Below, in pieces: positions 45,270 through 54,317 of a stretch of 64,000 bases of DNA; position 1 is the first letter of the stretch, and each line of letters starts with the position of its first letter. The DNA is from Priestia aryabhattai B8W22. GTDB taxonomy: Bacteria > Bacillota > Bacilli > Bacillales > Bacillaceae_H. The position numbers were made by a program, and so were the translations under genes. The stretch covers positions 1 through 64,000 of the forward strand of contig NZ_JYOO01000002.1 in assembly GCF_000956595.1 (NCBI RefSeq), written 5' to 3'. The notes under the pieces were generated by a model, which was not told where the DNA came from, ran no database searches, and saw only the letters and a program-made list of their open reading frames with translations.

Positions 45270-46625
45270 TTACACTTCAACCGTTTGCTGTACGCTTGCT
45301 TCTAGTGCTGCTTCAAAAATAGCTAAGCCTTCTTCTAGCTGCTCATCTGTAATAACAATCGGCATTAAGATACGAAGAACGTTTCCGAATACTCCCGCGC
45401 TAAGCAGTAATAATCCACGTTTGTTTGCTTCTTTTACGATGCGCTGTGTAAGCTCTTTATCCGCTTCTTTTGTTTCGCGGTCTTTCACAAGCTCGATAGC
45501 AGACATAGCTCCTAATCCGCGGATATCACCGATACAGTCATATTTTTCTGCTAATTTTTCAAATCGTGATGTTACTACTTTTCCAAGGTACTCACCGCGT
45601 TCATTTAGCTTTTCTTCTTCAATAATATCAAGTACAGCTAAAGCCGCTTCACATCCAAGAGGGCTTCCGCAGTACGTTCCGCCAAGCTCACCAGGATTAG
45701 ATTCATCCATGATTTCAGCACGGCCAATGACACCGCTAATCGGTACACCAGCTCCTAGTGATTTAGATACTGTAATTAAATCTGGTTGAACGTCAAAGTG
45801 TTCAATACCGAAGTAGCGGCCCGTACGTGCAAAACCAGCTTGGATTTCATCTGATACAAATAAAATTCCGTGCTCTTTACATAATTGATACACTTCTTGC
45901 ACAAAACGTTTACCTGGAACAATGAAACCACCTTCGCCTTGAATTGGCTCCATTACAACAGCTGCAATCGTTTCTGGTGCTACTTCTGTATTTAAGAAGT
46001 TTTTGAATTCGGTAATCATAAACTCTTCGTATGCTTCAACTGATAATCCTTGTGGGCGGCGATACTCATAAGGATATGGAGCTTTGTATACTTCAGGAGC
46101 AAACGGTCCAAATTCATATTTATATGGCTTTACTTTACTTGTCATTGTCATTGTCATTAATGTACGGCCGTGGAAACCGCGGTTAAATGAAATAATTCCT
46201 TGACGCTTTGTATATTTACGAGCAATTTTCACTGCATTTTCTACAGCTTCTGCTCCGCTATTTAAAAGTAATACTTTCTTGTCAAATTCACCAGGCGCAA
46301 TTGCTGCTAATCTTTCTGCAAGCTCTACATATGACTCATACATCATTACATTAAATCCTGTGTGAATAAAACGGTCTACTTGCTTGTGAAGCGCTTCTTT
46401 TACTTTTGGATGACTGTGCCCTACATTGATTGTGCCAATTGCGCCTACGAAATCAATAAACGTATTGCCATCGACATCTTTAACGATCGCCCCTTCAGCC
46501 GTATCAGCAAATGTCGGAATGCCATAACTTACACCTTTCGGAATGGCACGGTGTCTTCTATCTAATAATTGCTTTGCATTTTCTCCCGGTAAATTTGTTG
46601 CTACTTTGCTAAAAGTTTGACTCAT
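45270..46625 (-). CDS. gabT: 4-aminobutyrate aminotransferase
   Basis: A 451-residue class III PLP aminotransferase. PLP lysine in TVSKSLGAGVPISGV, aspartate in LFVSDEIQAGFARTG, and GGTYCGSPLGCEAAL typical of GabT. It transfers the amino group of GABA to 2-oxoglutarate, giving succinate semialdehyde for GabD. AGAGGAAG precedes the ATG. The promoter is sigma-54 type, so transcription should need the activator encoded next. Confidence 0.94.
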   Translation of the reverse strand: MSQTFSKVATNLPGENAKQLLDRRHRAIPKGVSYGIPTFADTAEGAIVKDVDGNTFIDFVGAIGTINVGHSHPKVKEALHKQVDRFIHTGFNVMMYESYVELAERLAAIAPGEFDKKVLLLNSGAEAVENAVKIARKYTKRQGIISFNRGFHGRTLMTMTMTSKVKPYKYEFGPFAPEVYKAPYPYEYRRPQGLSVEAYEEFMITEFKNFLNTEVAPETIAAVVMEPIQGEGGFIVPGKRFVQEVYQLCKEHGILFVSDEIQAGFARTGRYFGIEHFDVQPDLITVSKSLGAGVPISGVIGRAEIMDESNPGELGGTYCGSPLGCEAALAVLDIIEEEKLNERGEYLGKVVTSRFEKLAEKYDCIGDIRGLGAMSAIELVKDRETKEADKELTQRIVKEANKRGLLLLSAGVFGNVLRILMPIVITDEQLEEGLAIFEAALEASVQQTVEV

Positions 46626-46669
46626 TTTTTATCTTCCTCTCATATTAAATAATTCTTCAATTAGTTTAT

Positions 46670-46686
46670 ATGCAAAAAATGTGCCA
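46670..46686 (-). promoter_or_regulatory. Sigma-54 (-24/-12) promoter of gabT
   Basis: The minus-strand TGGCACATTTTTTGCAT is a perfect match to TGGCAC-N5-TTGCAT, with the GG and GC dinucleotides at the right distance. The start of transcription would be near 46660, about 35 bases before the gabT ATG. Confidence 0.93.
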
Positions 46687-46738
46687 ACTTTTTAAAAGCT
46701 GAAAAATAAGCATTTTTAGATAATTCTAACGATAATTC

Positions 46739-46774
46739 ACTTATTAATAAGTCTATATAAACTTATTAATAAGT
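46739..46774. promoter_or_regulatory. Twin palindromic activator sites upstream of gabT
   Basis: ACTTATTAATAAGT occurs twice (46739-46752 and 46761-46774), each a perfect 14-bp palindrome, centres 22 bases apart (two helical turns). They lie about 85 and 107 bases before the predicted transcription start, a typical place for sigma-54 enhancers. They are probably bound by the Fis-type domain of the activator encoded downstream. Confidence 0.8.
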
Positions 46775-46901
46775 CAGAAAAGACTTCCTTCTCACATAAA
46801 GTGCAGGAATTTTATATTGCCATAAAAGGAACAAGGCTTTTATAATAAATGTATAAATATAGTAATGTTATGATTAATCTCTTTATAAAGGAGTGAAAAA
46901 T

Positions 46902-47327
46902 ATGCTAGAGGGCTGGTTTTTATGGGTTATTTTATTTTGGGTTGTTTTTTTAATGAGCATGTTTGCTATCGGCGGATTTTTTATGTTCAGAAAATTTTTA
47001 AAACGCTTACCAAAAGAAGACGGCATGTCTGAACTTGATTGGCAAGATCACTATCTTTCCAAAACCATTCATCTTTGGTCAGCAGATCAAAAGCAGCTAT
47101 TAAACGTTCTTGTTGAACCAGTACCTGAACTATTTCGCGATGTGGCCAAACAAAAAATTGCAGGGAAAATTGGGGAACTCGCACTTGAGGAACGAGCCGC
47201 CTCTATAACAGAAGACTTAATCGTACGTGGATACATCTTAGCTACGCCTAAACGTGATCATAAATTTTTATTAAAAACATTAAAAAAGCAAAAAATAGAT
47301 GCCGTCCCCTATCAGCATTTATTTTAA
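46902..47327 (+). CDS. DUF2621 family membrane protein (YneK-like)
   Basis: A 141-residue protein: one N-terminal membrane helix (GWFLWVILFWVVFLMSMFAI) followed by a soluble domain beginning RKFLKRLPKEDGMSELDWQ, the DUF2621 pattern. YneK is found beside ccdA/yneJ in Bacillus subtilis; here it is convergent to ccdC. The start 46902 follows AAAGGAG; a GTG nine bases earlier is less likely. The function is unknown. Confidence 0.82.
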   Translation: MLEGWFLWVILFWVVFLMSMFAIGGFFMFRKFLKRLPKEDGMSELDWQDHYLSKTIHLWSADQKQLLNVLVEPVPELFRDVAKQKIAGKIGELALEERAASITEDLIVRGYILATPKRDHKFLLKTLKKQKIDAVPYQHLF

Positions 47328-47330
47328 ATT

Positions 47331-47362
47331 AAAAAAGGTGGCTGCGTAGCCACCTTTTTTAG
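47331..47362. terminator. Shared terminator (DUF2621 gene / ccdC)
   Basis: Stem AAAAAAGGTGGCT/AGCCACCTTTTTT between convergent genes. Confidence 0.9.
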
Positions 47363-47850
47363 TTTAATATCGTTGTATTCCCAAGGCGATCATTGTGCAG
47401 CTTTCGTTCGAGCTTTTTGTACGATGTGTACATCGCAATGCGCCAAGGTACAATCATACCAAATGCTAAAATCCAGAACATACCGCCAAGCTGGCCAACA
47501 TCAATTGAAGAACTTAAATATATTTTCATTGCAATTCGAATAATAAGCAAACCAATAATAATGAATGCAAAAGCTTTTGAACGCTTCAAGTAAATATGAT
47601 CGTCACGAATTTCAAATTTAGACGTTTTAATTAACAGGATTGAGAAGATCATGCCTGCTATTAACGCCTCAAGCAGTTCTGCACCCGTTACTCGAAACAT
47701 TGGAAAGATAAACATTAATGCTCCCGTACTCATAAAAAAAGGCGGAAGTATAATTTTTTTTGCATTCGTTGGTTTATCAGCAGCTTTCATTCGAACAACT
47801 AATATGAAAGAAGCCATAAAAATTGCGACAAGTGTTGAAGCAATAACCAA
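47359..47850 (-). CDS. ccdC: CcdC-like protein (YneJ)
   Basis: A 163-residue polytopic membrane protein (DUF1453-type) with about four helices and the segment DKPTNAKKIILPPFFMSTGALMF that typifies CcdC. In Bacillus subtilis ccdC is cotranscribed with ccdA but is not essential for cytochrome c assembly. Here a DUF2179 gene separates the two. Confidence 0.85.
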   Translation of the reverse strand: MVIASTLVAIFMASFILVVRMKAADKPTNAKKIILPPFFMSTGALMFIFPMFRVTGAELLEALIAGMIFSILLIKTSKFEIRDDHIYLKRSKAFAFIIIGLLIIRIAMKIYLSSSIDVGQLGGMFWILAFGMIVPWRIAMYTSYKKLERKLHNDRLGNTTILN

Positions 47851-47924
47851 TGAAATCCTTCCTTTACTATAGTTTAGTGTTTACTTATATTATAATCCAA
47901 AAAACATCAGAAGTAAAAGTGCAA

Positions 47925-47957
47925 CAAAAAAACAGAAGAGGATCTCTTCTGTTTTTA
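47925..47957 (-). terminator. Terminator of the DUF2179 gene
   Basis: Palindromic stem AAAACAGAAGAGATC-type with T run on the minus strand, directly after the stop codon. Confidence 0.85.
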
Positions 47958-48527
47958 TTTAGTAGAGCTAATATCTGCTTTTGCTTTTTGCTTTTGTTTT
48001 TGTTTTTGCTTTTTCATTGCTTTTAGTAAGAACCCGCCTTTAAATTTACGCGGCTCGTATGAAATAATGAAAGCACGAGGCTCATATTCTTCAATGAATG
48101 CTAATAGCTCTTCTTCTCTACTTCGTTTTGTTAAAATGTCCAATCTATAGCGTGCACTGTCTCTTCCTTCACCTTGGTAAACAGTAACACCAAAACCTTC
48201 CTGTCGGAGGCGGTTAATTAACTCTTCATTTTTGGTCATAAGGTTAACTAAGAATGTTGTATATCCGATAGCAAGCCTAGATTCGATATAACTTCCAAGG
48301 ATAATTCCCACTCCAAACCCAACTGCATATACAACCATAGCAAGCGTGCTTTGATCTCCTGAAAATACAAGGGATAAGCCGAATACATAAATTAACGCTT
48401 CAACAAATCCAAAAACCGAGGCATACATACTCATACCTTTGACTAAAAAAATTGTGCGCAGCGTCAAGATCGGTACATAGATCAGTTGCAAAAGCAAGAT
48501 TAACAAAATATCTTTCAATTTATACAC
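47955..48527 (-). CDS. DUF2179/UPF0316 membrane protein (YebE-like)
   Basis: A 190-residue protein with three N-terminal membrane helices (up to about residue 95) and a cytoplasmic DUF2179 domain (about 100-170, RQEGFGVTVYQGEGRDSARY). The C-terminal tail is a KQ repeat (MKKQKQKQKQKAKAD), encoded by a simple-sequence run that may be length-variable. DUF2179 proteins are widespread and thought to be regulatory ligand-binding domains; function unknown. Confidence 0.85.
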   Translation of the reverse strand: MYKLKDILLILLLQLIYVPILTLRTIFLVKGMSMYASVFGFVEALIYVFGLSLVFSGDQSTLAMVVYAVGFGVGIILGSYIESRLAIGYTTFLVNLMTKNEELINRLRQEGFGVTVYQGEGRDSARYRLDILTKRSREEELLAFIEEYEPRAFIISYEPRKFKGGFLLKAMKKQKQKQKQKAKADISSTK

Positions 48528-48678
48528 CTCTTTTTAACAATTAAAAATATGACGATTTCATTGTATCACTCCGTATTTATAGAAGATATAGTAAAAATAA
48601 ATTTTTTCTATATATTTTTTCACACCATATTCTTGGATATTTTCTAAGAGCGAAAGTAACTATTTTGTCTTTTGAAAA

Positions 48679-48713
48679 ATAAAAAGAATCTGCCAATTCT
48701 CAGATTCTTTTTT
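48679..48713 (-). terminator. Terminator of ccdA
   Basis: Stem AAAAAGAATCTG/CAGATTCTTTTT on the minus strand. Confidence 0.88.
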
Positions 48714-48729
48714 GTATCATCTTCCCTTT

Positions 48730-49437
48730 TTAAAAGCCCGTAAACCCTCCAAATACGCTCGTTGTATAAATAATAATTTTTGTCATCCAGTCAAAATATA
48801 AAATAAACCCCATGCCAATCATTGCATATCCGCCAACTTTCATCATGGAATTCATATGTTTTTTTAACCAGTTCATTTTCCCAATAAAAAACGTCATAAT
48901 AAAAAATGGAATAGAAAATCCAAGTGAATAAGCTATCATATACAAAAGGCCAGAGCCTGGGTTTGTCGCTGCAAGCGCCATAACCGATACTAAAATAGGG
49001 CCCGTGCAAGGAGTCCAGCCCGCAGCAAAAGCCATGCCTATGAAAGAAGAACCTAAGAGACCAGCCGGCTTATTTGCGAATCTAAGCTTATGTTCTTGCA
49101 TAAGAATTCGAGGCTTAAAAATCCCTAGTACAACTAGACCAAAGAAAATAATAAGAATAGCGCCAATCTGCCGGATCAAATCCTTATAGTTAAAAAACCA
49201 CTGACCAATAAAGGACGTCGCAAAACCAATCATAATAAAAATGATAGAAAATCCCAGCAGAAAGAAAGCTGTGTGAATAAAAGCTTTGCGCTGATGTGAC
49301 TTAGCGCCTTCCTTTAGCTCGCTAACTGATACTCCCGTTATGTACGATAAAAAAGCTGGGTACAAAGGCAAACAGCAGGGTGAAATAAACGATAAAAAGC
49401 CCGCGCCAAATGCCAAAAACAAATTTAAATCTCCCAT
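48730..49437 (-). CDS. ccdA: CcdA thiol-disulfide transporter
   Basis: A 235-residue, six-helix membrane protein of the DsbD-core family. The two redox cysteines lie in SFISPCCLPLYPAF (helix 1) and AAGWTPCTGPIL (helix 4). It carries electrons from cytoplasmic thioredoxin to extracytoplasmic partners for cytochrome c maturation and spore formation. Start 49437 (MGDLNLF) gives exactly the Bacillus CcdA length; the longer frame starts in a Lys/Asn-rich leader without a good ribosome site. Confidence 0.92.
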   Translation of the reverse strand: MGDLNLFLAFGAGFLSFISPCCLPLYPAFLSYITGVSVSELKEGAKSHQRKAFIHTAFFLLGFSIIFIMIGFATSFIGQWFFNYKDLIRQIGAILIIFFGLVVLGIFKPRILMQEHKLRFANKPAGLLGSSFIGMAFAAGWTPCTGPILVSVMALAATNPGSGLLYMIAYSLGFSIPFFIMTFFIGKMNWLKKHMNSMMKVGGYAMIGMGFILYFDWMTKIIIYTTSVFGGFTGF

Positions 49438-49577
49438 ATTTCCCACTTCCCTTTTTTTGTTCTTTTTGTTCTTTTTCGTTACCATTTTGTAACCAAATTG
49501 TCTTATCTCACTTCTTTCAAATAGTACCATTATCTTGTATAATTAGGTAAACGACTTGTTAGAAGGGATACATAGCA

Positions 49578-49754
49578 TTGGCCAAAAAAGATATTCTATT
49601 AGCGATTGAAAAGAAACGAGAAGAACTCATCCGCATAGTCCGAGTAAGTGGATTAAACTCTCCACCTGCTATTAAACATAGTCAAGAATTAGATCATTTA
49701 TTAAACGTTTACAATGAATTCCCTGCCCAAACAACAGAAACAACCTCTTCATGA
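49578..49754 (+). CDS. Spo0E-like sporulation regulatory protein (58 aa)
   Basis: A 58-residue protein with TTG start behind AGAAGGG, beginning MAKKDILLAIEKKREELIRI and carrying the Spo0E signature SQELDHLLNVYN. Spo0E-type proteins are helical-hairpin phosphatases that remove phosphate from Spo0A~P and delay sporulation. It lies divergent from ccdA and is followed directly by its own terminator. Family assignment is strong; whether it acts on Spo0A here is inference. Confidence 0.85.
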   Translation: MAKKDILLAIEKKREELIRIVRVSGLNSPPAIKHSQELDHLLNVYNEFPAQTTETTSS

Positions 49755-49772
49755 AGGTTGTTTCTTTTTTTG
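49737..49772 (+). terminator. Terminator of the Spo0E-like gene
   Basis: Stem AAACAACCT/AGGTTGTTT, overlapping the gene's last codons, followed by seven T. Confidence 0.85.
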
Positions 49773-49775
49773 CCT

Positions 49776-51581
49776 TCACTCTATCAATTCTGTATAAATA
49801 TCTTTTACTCCTGTTTCTTTATTGAAATTTTCCTCTTTTTCACTGTGCTGCAGCTGATACATATTACAGTACAAACCGCCTTTATCTAGCAGTTCAGCGT
49901 GCGTTCCTTTTTCGACGATTTTCCCTTTATGCAATACTAAAATACAGTCGGCGTGTTGAATAGTTGATAAACGATGAGCAATCGCAATCGTTGTGCGGCC
50001 TTTTCCCATATCTCTTAACACTTCTTGAATCGCTTCTTCCGTTTCTGTATCAATATGAGCTGTCGCTTCATCAAGAATAAGGATTTTAGGGTTTCGAATC
50101 ACCGTTCTTGCAAATGCTAGGAGCTGACGCTGACCGCTTGATAAAGTCGAACCTCTTTCCACTAGCACTTCATTATACTTATTAGGAAGAGCTTCGATAA
50201 ATGCGTGAGCTTGCACAAATTTCGCCGCTGCTTTTACTTGCTCATCAGAAAAATGGTCTTCATGCAGCGTAATATTTCGCTTTACGGTATCGGCAAATAA
50301 AAAGGCATCTTGCAGCACCAGCCCTACCTGATCTCGAAGCTTTTTATTTGAAAAAGACGATAGCGGTTTATTATCGATCAAAATGTCTCCTTTTTGCTGC
50401 TCATAAAAACGCATTAATAAATTAATGATGGAGCTTTTCCCGCTTCCAGTATGGCCTACTAAAGCCACTGTTTCTCCTTCGTTTACCGTAAATGATATAT
50501 CAGAAAGCACATCTCGAACACCGTCATAGGAAAACGTTACGTTTCTGAATTCTACCGTTCCTTTTTGTACCCCCTGCTTTTGTTTTCCTGTCATCACTGG
50601 ATTTTTTTCTTCCTCATCCATCAAATCAAATACCCGGGAGGCTGATACCATCGCTTGCTGATACATAGAAAGACGCTGCATCATTTCATTAACAGGCTCA
50701 AAAAAACGATCCAAGTAGTTGATAAACGCGTAAAGAACACCAATTTTAACAGGACTGTCAGCTACAGAAATACCAAAATAACTGAGCACAAGAATAACGG
50801 CTAAAATATAAAGAATTTCGACAGCAGGCCTCAGCAGTAAACCATCTAACTTAATATTGCGCATGCCCGCTTTGTAATGCTGATCATTAATTTCTTCAAA
50901 TTCTGAGCGAAGCCGCTTTTCTTGACGAAATAATTGAATAATGGACATGCCTTGCAAAGACTCATGAAGCTTCGCATTTAACTGACTTAGCTTTTCTCGG
51001 AGCTGTCCGTAGTAAATAGCGCTGTAATGCTGATAAAGCTTCATAAGCCCCCAAATAAATGGGAGAAGAACTAAACAATAAAAAGCCAGCTTCACATCTA
51101 GCATAAACATGGCTATAAAAATGCCGACCAAAAATACCCCATTTTGAATAAAAACCGCGATGACTTCCACAAACATTTCTTTCATGGCTTCCGTGTCATT
51201 TGTAATTCGAGACACCAGGCTTCCCGTTGGCGTGTTGTCAAAAAAACGAAGCGCCAAACGATGAACATGAGAAAAAACGTCAATTCGAATCTGCTGAATA
51301 ATTTGAAGCGCAATTTTTTGAAACTGCAGAAGCTGAAAGTATTGAACGACAATTTTTAAAAGCTGTAAAAGCAAATAACTGCTTGCAAGCCACACAAGAG
51401 GCTGAAGAGGCAAATACTTAGGAGTTAAATAATCGTCAATAAAAACTTTAATCAAAATAGGGCCTAATAAATCAGCAGCCGTAGCAATTAATAATAGTGT
51501 GAACGCTAAAAAAAATGATTTTTTATGCGGAATCGTATAGCAAAACAGACGTTTATGTACCGAAGAATGCTCAATTTTCAT
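49776..51581 (-). CDS. Heterodimeric ABC exporter, consensus-Glu subunit
   Basis: A 601-residue fused permease/ATPase. Six helices occupy about 20-310; the nucleotide domain has Walker A GHTGSGKSS, signature LSSGQRQLL (not LSGGQ) and Walker B ILILDEATAHID with the normal catalytic Glu. It overlaps its partner gene by 11 bases. The pair resembles BmrCD/LmrCD-type multidrug or peptide exporters. Substrate unknown; the altered signature belongs to the degenerate site. Confidence 0.9.
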   Translation of the reverse strand: MKIEHSSVHKRLFCYTIPHKKSFFLAFTLLLIATAADLLGPILIKVFIDDYLTPKYLPLQPLVWLASSYLLLQLLKIVVQYFQLLQFQKIALQIIQQIRIDVFSHVHRLALRFFDNTPTGSLVSRITNDTEAMKEMFVEVIAVFIQNGVFLVGIFIAMFMLDVKLAFYCLVLLPFIWGLMKLYQHYSAIYYGQLREKLSQLNAKLHESLQGMSIIQLFRQEKRLRSEFEEINDQHYKAGMRNIKLDGLLLRPAVEILYILAVILVLSYFGISVADSPVKIGVLYAFINYLDRFFEPVNEMMQRLSMYQQAMVSASRVFDLMDEEEKNPVMTGKQKQGVQKGTVEFRNVTFSYDGVRDVLSDISFTVNEGETVALVGHTGSGKSSIINLLMRFYEQQKGDILIDNKPLSSFSNKKLRDQVGLVLQDAFLFADTVKRNITLHEDHFSDEQVKAAAKFVQAHAFIEALPNKYNEVLVERGSTLSSGQRQLLAFARTVIRNPKILILDEATAHIDTETEEAIQEVLRDMGKGRTTIAIAHRLSTIQHADCILVLHKGKIVEKGTHAELLDKGGLYCNMYQLQHSEKEENFNKETGVKDIYTELIE

Positions 51582-53334
51582 TTTTCGTCTCTCCTTCTTC
51601 TACCGCACGTTCAAGCTGCTGTCTATCGTACATATCCTGGTACCAGCCGCTCACGCTAAGCAGTTCCTCATGAGTTCCTCGCTGAATAATTTTCCCTTTA
51701 TCAAGTACAAGAATCAGGTCTGCGTGAGTAACTGAGCTCAGTCGATGCGCTGTAATAATCGTTGTTCGATTTTGACGTTTTTGCTTCAACGCTTGTAAAA
51801 TACCCGCTTCCGTTTTTCCATCTACCGCTGATAGCGAGTCGTCTAAAATTAAAAGCTCAGGGTCTAGTAAAAGAGCTCTTGCAATCGAGATACGCTGTTT
51901 TTGTCCACCGGATAACGAAACGCCTTTTTCACCTACTATTGTTTGATAGCCATCTGTAAAATCGAGGATGTCTCTATGTACATTTGCAACTTTAGCCGCT
52001 TCTTGAATTTCTTGATTGCTTGCTTCTTCTTTTCCAAACGCGATATTAGCAGCGACTGTTGTTGAAAACAAAAAGTGATCTTGAGGAACATACCCAATGC
52101 TTTTGTACAATGAATCAAAAGCATAATCTTTAATGTCTTTTCCTCCCCATAAAACAGCTCCGTCGCTTACATCAAATTCACGAAGCAACAGCTTTAAAAG
52201 CGTGGTTTTCCCAGCACCCGTCTTTCCGACAATGCCTAATGTTTGACCGCGAGAAAGTGTAAAATAAATTTCGTTTAACGTGTATTCGTCTTCTTTACCA
52301 TACGAAAACCTATGAACAACAGCTTCAATATTTCCTGTTGGCATTTCAACACCAGGATGCGCTGCTTCTTCAATCGAATTTTCTTCTTTTAATAAAGAAA
52401 ATACCCTGTCATATGATGCTCTTCCTCGTTCCACAATGTTAAATAGCCAGCCAAACGCGAGCATAGGCCAAATAAGAAGGCCCAAATAAGTTGTAAAGGT
52501 AACAAGCTGCCCCAGTGTTAACTCTTCACTAATAACCATCTTGCTGCCAAAAATAAGAGCAAGTAAAAAAGAAAGTGCTACAATAATCGAAATGGTCGGA
52601 TCAAACAATGCATCTACTCGTGCTACTTTCATGTTCTTTTGAACAACATCTCCAGACTTAATGCGAAATTCTTCGATATCAGCCGCTTCTTCCCCGAACG
52701 TCTTAATGACTTTAATTCCGCTGATGCTTTCTTGAACCTTATCATTTAAAGTAGAAAATGCTGCTTGTGCGTGATGAAACCGCGCATGAAGCAATGTACC
52801 ATAGTAACTTGTTAAAACAGCCATAAGCGGCATAGGAATAAGGCAAATAAGCGTTAATTTCCAGCTGATTGTGAGGGCCATTGTGCATAGAACAAGCCCT
52901 CCTGTGACAATCGAATCCACGAGCGTCAAAACGCCCGAACCTGCAGTTTGTTGAATAGCTTGAATATCATTGGTGGCATGCGCCATCAAATCCCCAATTC
53001 GCCGCCGCTGATAAAAGGCCTGATTCATCTTGGTAAAATGAGCGTAGAGGGTATTTCTCAGCTGCTTGGCTAGTTTAACAGATGAACCAAATATCATAAT
53101 ACGCCATATGTATCTTGTGAAATAGGCCACAACAGCAGCTCCTAGCAAAATGCCAACCATCTGCATTAAGCGCTTTCCATTCAGCGTCCCTTCTTTGATG
53201 CCATCTACCGTTAAACCAATAATTTTAGGCGGGAGAAGTTCTAATGCTGCCACAATAATGAGCAGCGCTATCCCCGTTATGTAAGACTTTTTTTCTTGTT
53301 TGAAAAACCACCCTAACTCTCGAAAAATTTTCAT
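51571..53334 (-). CDS. Heterodimeric ABC exporter, degenerate-Asp subunit (YheI/BmrC-like)
   Basis: A 587-residue fused permease/ATPase with Walker A GKTGAGKTT, canonical signature VSLSGGQKQR, and Walker B LLILDDSLSAVD, in which the catalytic Glu is replaced by Asp. It begins like YheI/BmrC (MKIFRELGWFFKQEKKSY). With the 601-residue subunit it forms an asymmetric transporter having one hydrolysing and one degenerate ATP site. The genes are coupled and lie between ccdA and yneF. Confidence 0.9.
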   Translation of the reverse strand: MKIFRELGWFFKQEKKSYITGIALLIIVAALELLPPKIIGLTVDGIKEGTLNGKRLMQMVGILLGAAVVAYFTRYIWRIMIFGSSVKLAKQLRNTLYAHFTKMNQAFYQRRRIGDLMAHATNDIQAIQQTAGSGVLTLVDSIVTGGLVLCTMALTISWKLTLICLIPMPLMAVLTSYYGTLLHARFHHAQAAFSTLNDKVQESISGIKVIKTFGEEAADIEEFRIKSGDVVQKNMKVARVDALFDPTISIIVALSFLLALIFGSKMVISEELTLGQLVTFTTYLGLLIWPMLAFGWLFNIVERGRASYDRVFSLLKEENSIEEAAHPGVEMPTGNIEAVVHRFSYGKEDEYTLNEIYFTLSRGQTLGIVGKTGAGKTTLLKLLLREFDVSDGAVLWGGKDIKDYAFDSLYKSIGYVPQDHFLFSTTVAANIAFGKEEASNQEIQEAAKVANVHRDILDFTDGYQTIVGEKGVSLSGGQKQRISIARALLLDPELLILDDSLSAVDGKTEAGILQALKQKRQNRTTIITAHRLSSVTHADLILVLDKGKIIQRGTHEELLSVSGWYQDMYDRQQLERAVEEGETKNEN

Positions 53335-53375
53335 CGTATCCCCCTAGCCCCACAACCATTTTCTTATATCTATCA

Positions 53376-53412
53376 TAAAACAAAAGACACCCTTCTGAAT
53401 AGAGAGTGTCTG
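53376..53412 (-). terminator. Terminator of yneF
   Basis: Minus-strand stem AGACACTC/GGGTGTCT followed by TTTTGTTTTAT. Confidence 0.75.
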
Positions 53413-53424
53413 TCCAATTAACCA

Positions 53425-53637
53425 TTATTTAATTTGGCCGTTCATTGCTTTCATCATTTGGTTAATTTTTTTCTGCGATGGTTTCATGCCCATTTGCATC
53501 ATCATCATTTTTAACATTTGTTCATTAATTGGTGGATTTTTCTTCAGATAGCTCATCATATATTTACGAGCAATGAAAAATCCTAGCGCTATCCCAACAA
53601 TTAATGCTAGAACACCAACTAGAATATACATTCCCAT
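53425..53637 (-). CDS. yneF: YneF family protein (UPF0154)
   Basis: A 70-residue protein with one N-terminal membrane helix ([19 protein letters not shown]) and a basic, Met-rich C-terminus ([20 protein letters not shown]). It matches UPF0154/YneF in length and sequence. AAGGAGG precedes the ATG. Function unknown. Confidence 0.9.
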   Translation of the reverse strand: MGMYILVGVLALIVGIALGFFIARKYMMSYLKKNPPINEQMLKMMMMQMGMKPSQKKINQMMKAMNGQIK

Positions 53638-53727
53638 GGTATTACTTCCTCCTTCATGTTGTCTAACTTACAGTGTACTAGACCATACGCTATTATACAA
53701 TATTTCCGTTCCAATTTCCTTAAATAA

Positions 53728-54168
53728 TTACACAAATTTTCTTGTTTTCACAGGCCTCAGCCAGCCGTATTCATCCGTTCCATAATTCACTGCTAAAAAA
53801 CAAGGATCTAGCTTGCGTAATACTTCAAAAAAAGCTGTCTCAGCATCAACATTGCCATCTCCTTCAATTGTTATACAGCGATTTGTTAATTTTATAGATG
53901 CTCGACTTTTTTTATGAGGATATTCCAGCACAAACGTCTCTTGATGAGTAAAAAAATGAGGATAATGAGAAAACGCCTGAAGCAATTCTCGTTGAATAAA
54001 TGAAATGGGCAGCTGGCGAGTAATGTAATGAACTTGTTTTTGTAAGTGCGTCTCCTGCAAGTGACGTTTCATTTTATATTCAATCAGCAGCTGATAAATG
54101 AGCTTTTCTCTTCGAAAATAGGATGATGCAACTTCTTCCTCCATTAAATATACTTCATACGTTCTCAC
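53728..54168 (-). CDS. sirA: Sporulation inhibitor of replication SirA (YneE)
   Basis: A 146-residue protein whose C-terminus AFFEVLRKLDPCFLAVNYG...YGWLRPVKTRKFV matches SirA closely. In Bacillus subtilis SirA binds DnaA domain I at the onset of sporulation and blocks new replication initiation. It lies between tkt and yneF as in that species. In Bacillus subtilis it is induced through Spo0A; no clear Spo0A box was seen here. Confidence 0.9.
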   Translation of the reverse strand: MRTYEVYLMEEEVASSYFRREKLIYQLLIEYKMKRHLQETHLQKQVHYITRQLPISFIQRELLQAFSHYPHFFTHQETFVLEYPHKKSRASIKLTNRCITIEGDGNVDAETAFFEVLRKLDPCFLAVNYGTDEYGWLRPVKTRKFV

Positions 54169-54268
54169 GATTCATCCTCCCTTTCGGCTCGTTCTTTTTT
54201 GTACCATTATACCGAATGGTGTACGCAATGCTTGTCTATCGATGAAAAAATTTCTTTGTTTTTTTGTC

Positions 54269-54305
54269 GAAAAAAAAGAGCAGACCATAGGAGTCTGCTC
54301 TTTCT
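54269..54305 (-). terminator. Terminator of tkt
   Basis: Stem AAGAGCAGAC/GTCTGCTCTT, then eight T on the minus strand. Confidence 0.9.
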
Positions 54306-54317
54306 TGTGAAAAAGAA

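Noticed and set aside
45229-45789. 186-codon plus-strand frame opposite gabT
   Set aside because: Serine-rich antisense shadow of a well-conserved aminotransferase gene, no ribosome site.
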